A stretch of DNA of 64,000 bases, taken from contig JAHEZD010000023.1 in assembly GCA_023251255.1 (NCBI GenBank), forward strand, positions 1 to 64,000, given 5' to 3'. The notes beneath the pieces were generated by a model. It saw only the letters and a list, made by a program, of their open reading frames with translations, searched no databases and was not told the origin of the DNA. Positions 60,496 through 64,000 of this stretch are shown here, piece by piece; the stretch's first letter is position 1, and every line of letters starts with the position of its first letter. Made by a program: the position numbers and the translations under genes. The stretch is from Chitinophagaceae bacterium (GTDB lineage Bacteria; Bacteroidota; Bacteroidia; Chitinophagales; Chitinophagaceae).

Positions 60496-60657
60496 GAAGT
60501 TGTTTAAATTTTTTAAAACGCTCTTTCAAACAGCATGTGTCGATATTCCCACAGGGCCTAAAATGATGAATAGTGTCAGCCGGAGGCGCTCGAAAGCGAT
60601 TTTTACGAACGAAATCTATGTTTTTAGAAAGGTTAAACAGCTTCACAGTTTTTGATT
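60496..60657. repeat. Diverged direct repeat, copy 2
   Basis: Second copy of the block at 60186-60351, about 308 bases downstream in the same orientation. It ends at the stop codon of the T9SS gene at 60660. It carries an extra CGCTCGAAAGCG foldback. No frame is conserved between copies. Confidence 0.75.
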
Positions 60658-60659
60658 GC

Positions 60660-62621
60660 TTACTGCAAAATTATTTTCTTGTAAAACATTTCGTTTGTAT
60701 TGCTTAATATTTTTACTATATACAGGCCCCTTGCCCACGAACTGCAATCTATTAGCAAGTTGTTTTTGCCATTGCTTTTCTTGGTCAGCATAATTTGTCC
60801 AGCACTATTAAAAACCTCTATATCCTTAATGTTTGCGCCATTTACCATAAAAAAATCATGCGAGGGGTTGGGATATATTTTCACTTCATTTTCATTGCCG
60901 GCTTTTGCAGATGTCAAAAACTCTTTTGTTCCCAGATTTTTCTCCCATGGAATAAGTACCATATTGCCACACTGTCTCCACAGCACTGGCACTATTTCAT
61001 TTTGATAAAGTATTTCACATTCTTCTGGTGTAGTGGGTATTGGTACCTTTAGGGAATTGGTATTCAAATCTTTTATGCTATTGCTTCCATCATCTTCTTT
61101 TGAAGCTGCTGCCCGATAAACATTACAGGCAACATTGTTGGTACTCAATGTGATATCATATTGATTAATCGATATGCTGGACAAAACGGGTAGGGGCCCA
61201 TTGTTAAAGGAGAATTGATTGTATGAAATTGGTAAACTAAATGGAACTTCCACAGCAGTCGTTGGAGGTAAGCATGTATTGTAATCTGCTCTTTTTAAAT
61301 AATAGAACTTTGCTAAATCGTCAGTACCCGCTCCATGACGTTGACAAACAATCCTAGTAGAAGAGCCTTGAAAAGGAATGGAAGAAGGTGTACTTGAAAT
61401 TTCAGAAGCCATTCCAAAGGTTGAGCTAGGGCCTAGATTCTGACCTATAAACGGAAAGTTATACATAGGGGCAGAAGTTATTTGCACCAATTCACCCCAA
61501 AAATAGAATGTATATGTTTTTGCCAAAGGTGCTGAATAAGGTGGTACTGAAAGTCCGGTAAACCCGTCACCGCTTCCGTTCCCATTACCTCCATGTTGAT
61601 ACTTTGTAGGGAAAGTTGTATTTGGTTCATCTGGAATGTATTCATGACCATCCCAAAGTGATACCGGCGATGGCTGCCCCAAATCAAATGAGGCAGCGAA
61701 AATATTGTTATTCCACTTTTGGCCCAACATTAGAATATTGCCATCATTATATTCAGCCGTAATTGATCGAAGGCCTGAACCAGAAGGGTCACTAATTGAT
61801 ATTGAACGTTGAAAATTAGGGCAATTATTCCCAAATTGAACTTGAGCTAAGAAACCAAATCTAGCAGGGTCTCCAATTGATTCGGAACCTGTGAAGCCAC
61901 AAATGAATACGCCATCGTATCCGGCATCGTATGTGTAATTGGCCTTGAATAGCCTTACACCATTTAAAATAAGTGGATTGCCTGGTATAAATATTTCTGT
62001 GTTAAGATTGTTTGCTGGATTATCGAAATCGATATGAAGATAATTGAGTTTCGGCACCTCAGTCGTAATGGTACTTGCGGTACTGATAAGAATTTCGAAT
62101 TTCGTTCCATTCGTTTCCATATCGACTGGAAGAATGCCCCCATAATTGGTAAACCCATCAATTCTAAAGGAATTGAGGATAGTTCCATTGACTGGATCTA
62201 ACCATAAAATTACTGGGGTATGCTTATACACCAAAATACCAGTAACAGGATTATAAGAAGTAGCTTCTTGGAAGCTTGCAATGGCAATCAATTGATGAAC
62301 ATGGGATGTGTTCCATGGAGCATCTGCGGGCACGTCGACAATTTTCCTGATTCGGGTTGCAAACCCCGCATTTATGTATGCTGTGGCGAAGATATTATTG
62401 TCATTAGATCTATCTTTTTTTAGTACGCAGCCAAGAATATTATTGTTTTGCATCTGTGCATTAAACACAATGTTGTTGTCATTTACAGAACTTGGGATAA
62501 TTTGTTTAAATAAATTCCCATTATTTAAATTAACTGGTTGGATTATTTCCCTGTCTTGAGCAAGTAAGGTATTGGTAATGAACAATAAACCAAAAAGAGG
62601 TAAAAGGTTGTTTTTCTTCAT
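60660..62621 (-). CDS. Secreted T9SS cargo protein of unknown function (653 aa)
   Basis: The ATG at 62621 begins the signal MKKNNLLPLFGLLFITNTLLAQ. The mature protein (DREIIQPVNLNNGNLF...) is rich in Asn, Gly and Thr and strand-like, with motifs reminiscent of a beta-propeller (EYNDGNILMLGQKWN, YDGVFICGFTGS); no catalytic family is recognised. The C-terminus is a T9SS type A tail: VKIYPNPSHDFFMVNG, DIEVFNSAGQIML, SSWARGLYIVKIL, ending YKKIILQ. It is divergent from the IgGFc-like gene at 62819 across 197 bases, in which both promoters must lie. Confidence 0.85.
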   Translation of the reverse strand: MKKNNLLPLFGLLFITNTLLAQDREIIQPVNLNNGNLFKQIIPSSVNDNNIVFNAQMQNNNILGCVLKKDRSNDNNIFATAYINAGFATRIRKIVDVPADAPWNTSHVHQLIAIASFQEATSYNPVTGILVYKHTPVILWLDPVNGTILNSFRIDGFTNYGGILPVDMETNGTKFEILISTASTITTEVPKLNYLHIDFDNPANNLNTEIFIPGNPLILNGVRLFKANYTYDAGYDGVFICGFTGSESIGDPARFGFLAQVQFGNNCPNFQRSISISDPSGSGLRSITAEYNDGNILMLGQKWNNNIFAASFDLGQPSPVSLWDGHEYIPDEPNTTFPTKYQHGGNGNGSGDGFTGLSVPPYSAPLAKTYTFYFWGELVQITSAPMYNFPFIGQNLGPSSTFGMASEISSTPSSIPFQGSSTRIVCQRHGAGTDDLAKFYYLKRADYNTCLPPTTAVEVPFSLPISYNQFSFNNGPLPVLSSISINQYDITLSTNNVACNVYRAAASKEDDGSNSIKDLNTNSLKVPIPTTPEECEILYQNEIVPVLWRQCGNMVLIPWEKNLGTKEFLTSAKAGNENEVKIYPNPSHDFFMVNGANIKDIEVFNSAGQIMLTKKSNGKNNLLIDCSSWARGLYIVKILSNTNEMFYKKIILQ

Positions 62622-62818
62622 AGAGAGGTTGTTTTGATTCCTTAAAAATAACAATATTAAATTGTTTGTCAAATCAGTTAAGAAAATATGAGACTCTTTG
62701 CATGATAAAGTCGGCAGCATTTATCAATGTTAAGGCATCTTTAATCTTATATTGGGACTACGTTAAACCGAACCGAGTAAATTGCGTCTGTTTGTTTGCT
62801 ATAACTAACTACCCCTAA

Positions 62819-64000
62819 ATGAAAAAGATATTTCTATCCTTGCTGATTTGCTGGTTTTCATTGCCGGCTTATTCCCAGGATTTCTCTAATAAAGGAAAGG
62901 ATTTTTGGTTAGGCTATGGTTACCATGTTAATATGGGGGCAGGGGTTGCTGCCAACCAGCAGAACTTACAAGACATGGTTCTTTATTTCACCTCCAACCA
63001 GAATGCCCAAGTAACCGTTGAAATCCCATCTGTAGGTTATTCTCAGACTTACACAGTTATAGCAAACCAAGTGACGATATCCAGCCCATTACCAAAGTCA
63101 GGAACACAAGATTCAAGAATTCTGGATACAGGCTATTACAACAGAGGAATACATGTTTTTAGCAATGTGCCTATTGTTGCTTATGCCCATATTTATAATG
63201 CAAGTGTCTCGGGCGCTTCTTTACTTTTTCCAACCAATACTTTAGGACAGCAATACTATGCCATTAGCTATACGCAGGCTTCAAATGCATCTTACGCAAA
63301 CAATTTCTTTTTTGTAGTAGCTACTGAAGATAATACCACCGTTGAAATAACGCCTTCTGTTGCAAACAAAAATGGCAAGCCAGCGGGAGTGCCGTTTAAC
63401 GTTACCTTAAACAAAGGACAGATTTACAGTGTTTTTGGAACCACAAATGGTAATACAGGAACAGATTTAACGGGTTCAAAAATAAGGTCTGTAAACGTAG
63501 GTACGGGTGGATGCAAAAGAATTGCAGTATTTTCCGGGTCTGGCAAAATGAGTATAGGTGTTAGTCCGACTGGTGGAAGTGGAACAGCAAGTGGCAGTGC
63601 TGACAATCTTTTTGCCCAAGCATTTCCTTCAACTGCGTGGGGGAAGAAGTATTTAACTTCTCCTACTGGTTCCCAGCCTAATAATTTTTATAGAGTTTGT
63701 GTTTCCGATCCTACAACTGTCGTAAAATTAAATGGCATAACCATTCCTTCATCCAGTTTAATTAATGGTTTTTATTATCAGTTTAGAAACAGTAGTACCA
63801 GCATAACTACAAGTACTGCACAACCCAATTTAATTGAAGCAGATAAGCCTGTAATCGTTGCACAATATTGTACCACGCAGGGTTTGGAAGGCAATCCTAC
63901 AACTGGTGATCCTGAAATGATTTTTTTGAGCCCTGTTGAACAAACAATAAATAATATTACACTTTATTCAGCATCAGCTTATCAAATTACTTTAAATTAT
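62819..64000 (+). CDS. IgGFc-binding-like surface protein, 5' part (cut by window end)
   Basis: The frame is open from the ATG at 62819 to the window end (394 codons seen, no stop). The signal is MKKIFLSLLICWFSLPAYSQ, then DFSNKGKDFWLGYGYHV, matching the start of the 1000-residue protein at 25771 (DYSNKGRDFWLCFPSHV). Further shared words are IVAYAHIYNA/IVLYAHIYAD, VVATEDNTTVEI, CKRIAVFSGSGKM, AFPSTAWGKKYLTSP and GDPEMIFLSPVEQTINNITL. By analogy the rest should hold PKD repeats and a T9SS tail, but that part lies outside the window. Confidence 0.88.
   Translation, partial: MKKIFLSLLICWFSLPAYSQDFSNKGKDFWLGYGYHVNMGAGVAANQQNLQDMVLYFTSNQNAQVTVEIPSVGYSQTYTVIANQVTISSPLPKSGTQDSRILDTGYYNRGIHVFSNVPIVAYAHIYNASVSGASLLFPTNTLGQQYYAISYTQASNASYANNFFFVVATEDNTTVEITPSVANKNGKPAGVPFNVTLNKGQIYSVFGTTNGNTGTDLTGSKIRSVNVGTGGCKRIAVFSGSGKMSIGVSPTGGSGTASGSADNLFAQAFPSTAWGKKYLTSPTGSQPNNFYRVCVSDPTTVVKLNGITIPSSSLINGFYYQFRNSSTSITTSTAQPNLIEADKPVIVAQYCTTQGLEGNPTTGDPEMIFLSPVEQTINNITLYSASAYQITLNY

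Larger units (their letters stand above)
59669..60659. other. Intergenic region with tRNA-Gln, repeats and a long palindrome
   Basis: Apart from the tRNA with its promoter and terminator (59738-59896), the region 59900-60659 has no supported gene. It is occupied by two diverged direct repeats (60186-60351, 60496-60657) around a 50-bp perfect palindrome (60397-60446). Confidence 0.65.

Noticed and set aside
60186-60657. Insertion sequence or transposase gene
   Set aside because: The repeats are the same way round, not inverted, no reading frame is conserved between them and no target-site duplication can be seen.

Overview
The window reads as a stretch of chromosome from a member of the Bacteroidota, most likely Chitinophagales/Chitinophagaceae. 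The signs are several secreted proteins with type IX secretion (T9SS) sorting tails, a PorV-type T9SS channel component, a PID-CTERM-like sorting tail, promoters of the Bacteroidota type (TTTG about 20 bases before TAnnTTTG) in front of RNA and protein genes, very weak Shine-Dalgarno sequences with some TTG starts, and many short intergenic hairpin repeats. I see no prophage, integrase, transposase, CRISPR array or complete mobile element.

Layout. 0-10 kb, all leftward: a lipoprotein, a DEAD-box-type RNA helicase, a five-PKD T9SS protein, an MlaF-type ATPase, lysA, scpB, atpG and a second lipoprotein. 10-20 kb: secA, the small SRP RNA and a transaldolase-like aldolase rightward; two overlapping PAP2 phosphatase genes leftward; a small Xre-type regulator behind an unusually symmetrical operator; a lysine-forming saccharopine dehydrogenase/alanine dehydrogenase-like enzyme; hscB and tRNA-Leu(CAA). 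20-29 kb is a surface-protein block: a TPR/LuxR-type membrane regulator divergent from a T9SS cargo gene, porV, and a 1000-residue PKD protein with a gliding-type C-terminus. 29-43 kb is mostly carbohydrate-related: an SDR and a zinc alcohol dehydrogenase, a CE2-type esterase, uxuA, a GH31 glycosidase overlapping in operon style with a TMEM175-type channel, and an MFS carrier, mixed with small secreted or lipid-anchored proteins. 43-54 kb is housekeeping: the bifunctional Rel enzyme, an MsbA-like exporter, rbfA, an FtsX/LolCE-type permease, a haem-motif lipoprotein and etfBA. 54-64 kb holds a 51-residue basic protein, a coiled-coil exported protein behind twin operators, a large T9SS protein with a PHP metal-dependent domain, tRNA-Gln(UUG), a repeat/palindrome region, another T9SS cargo and the start of a second IgGFc-binding-like surface protein that runs off the window.

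How it works together. The recurring theme is export: SecA, SRP RNA, PorV, at least six T9SS cargoes, a PID-CTERM protein, lipoproteins with a LolCE-like permease and an MlaF ATPase. The accessory interest lies less in new gene clusters than in DNA structure: symmetrical operators at 17.9 and 54.9 kb, an inverted pair of 56-bp repeat arrays around a perfect hairpin at 37.8-38.4 kb, dispersed inverted-repeat elements, and a 50-bp perfect palindrome between two diverged direct repeats at 60.2-60.7 kb. I found no convincing complete novel multi-gene system; the best candidates are these regulatory and repeat structures and the small genes attached to them.
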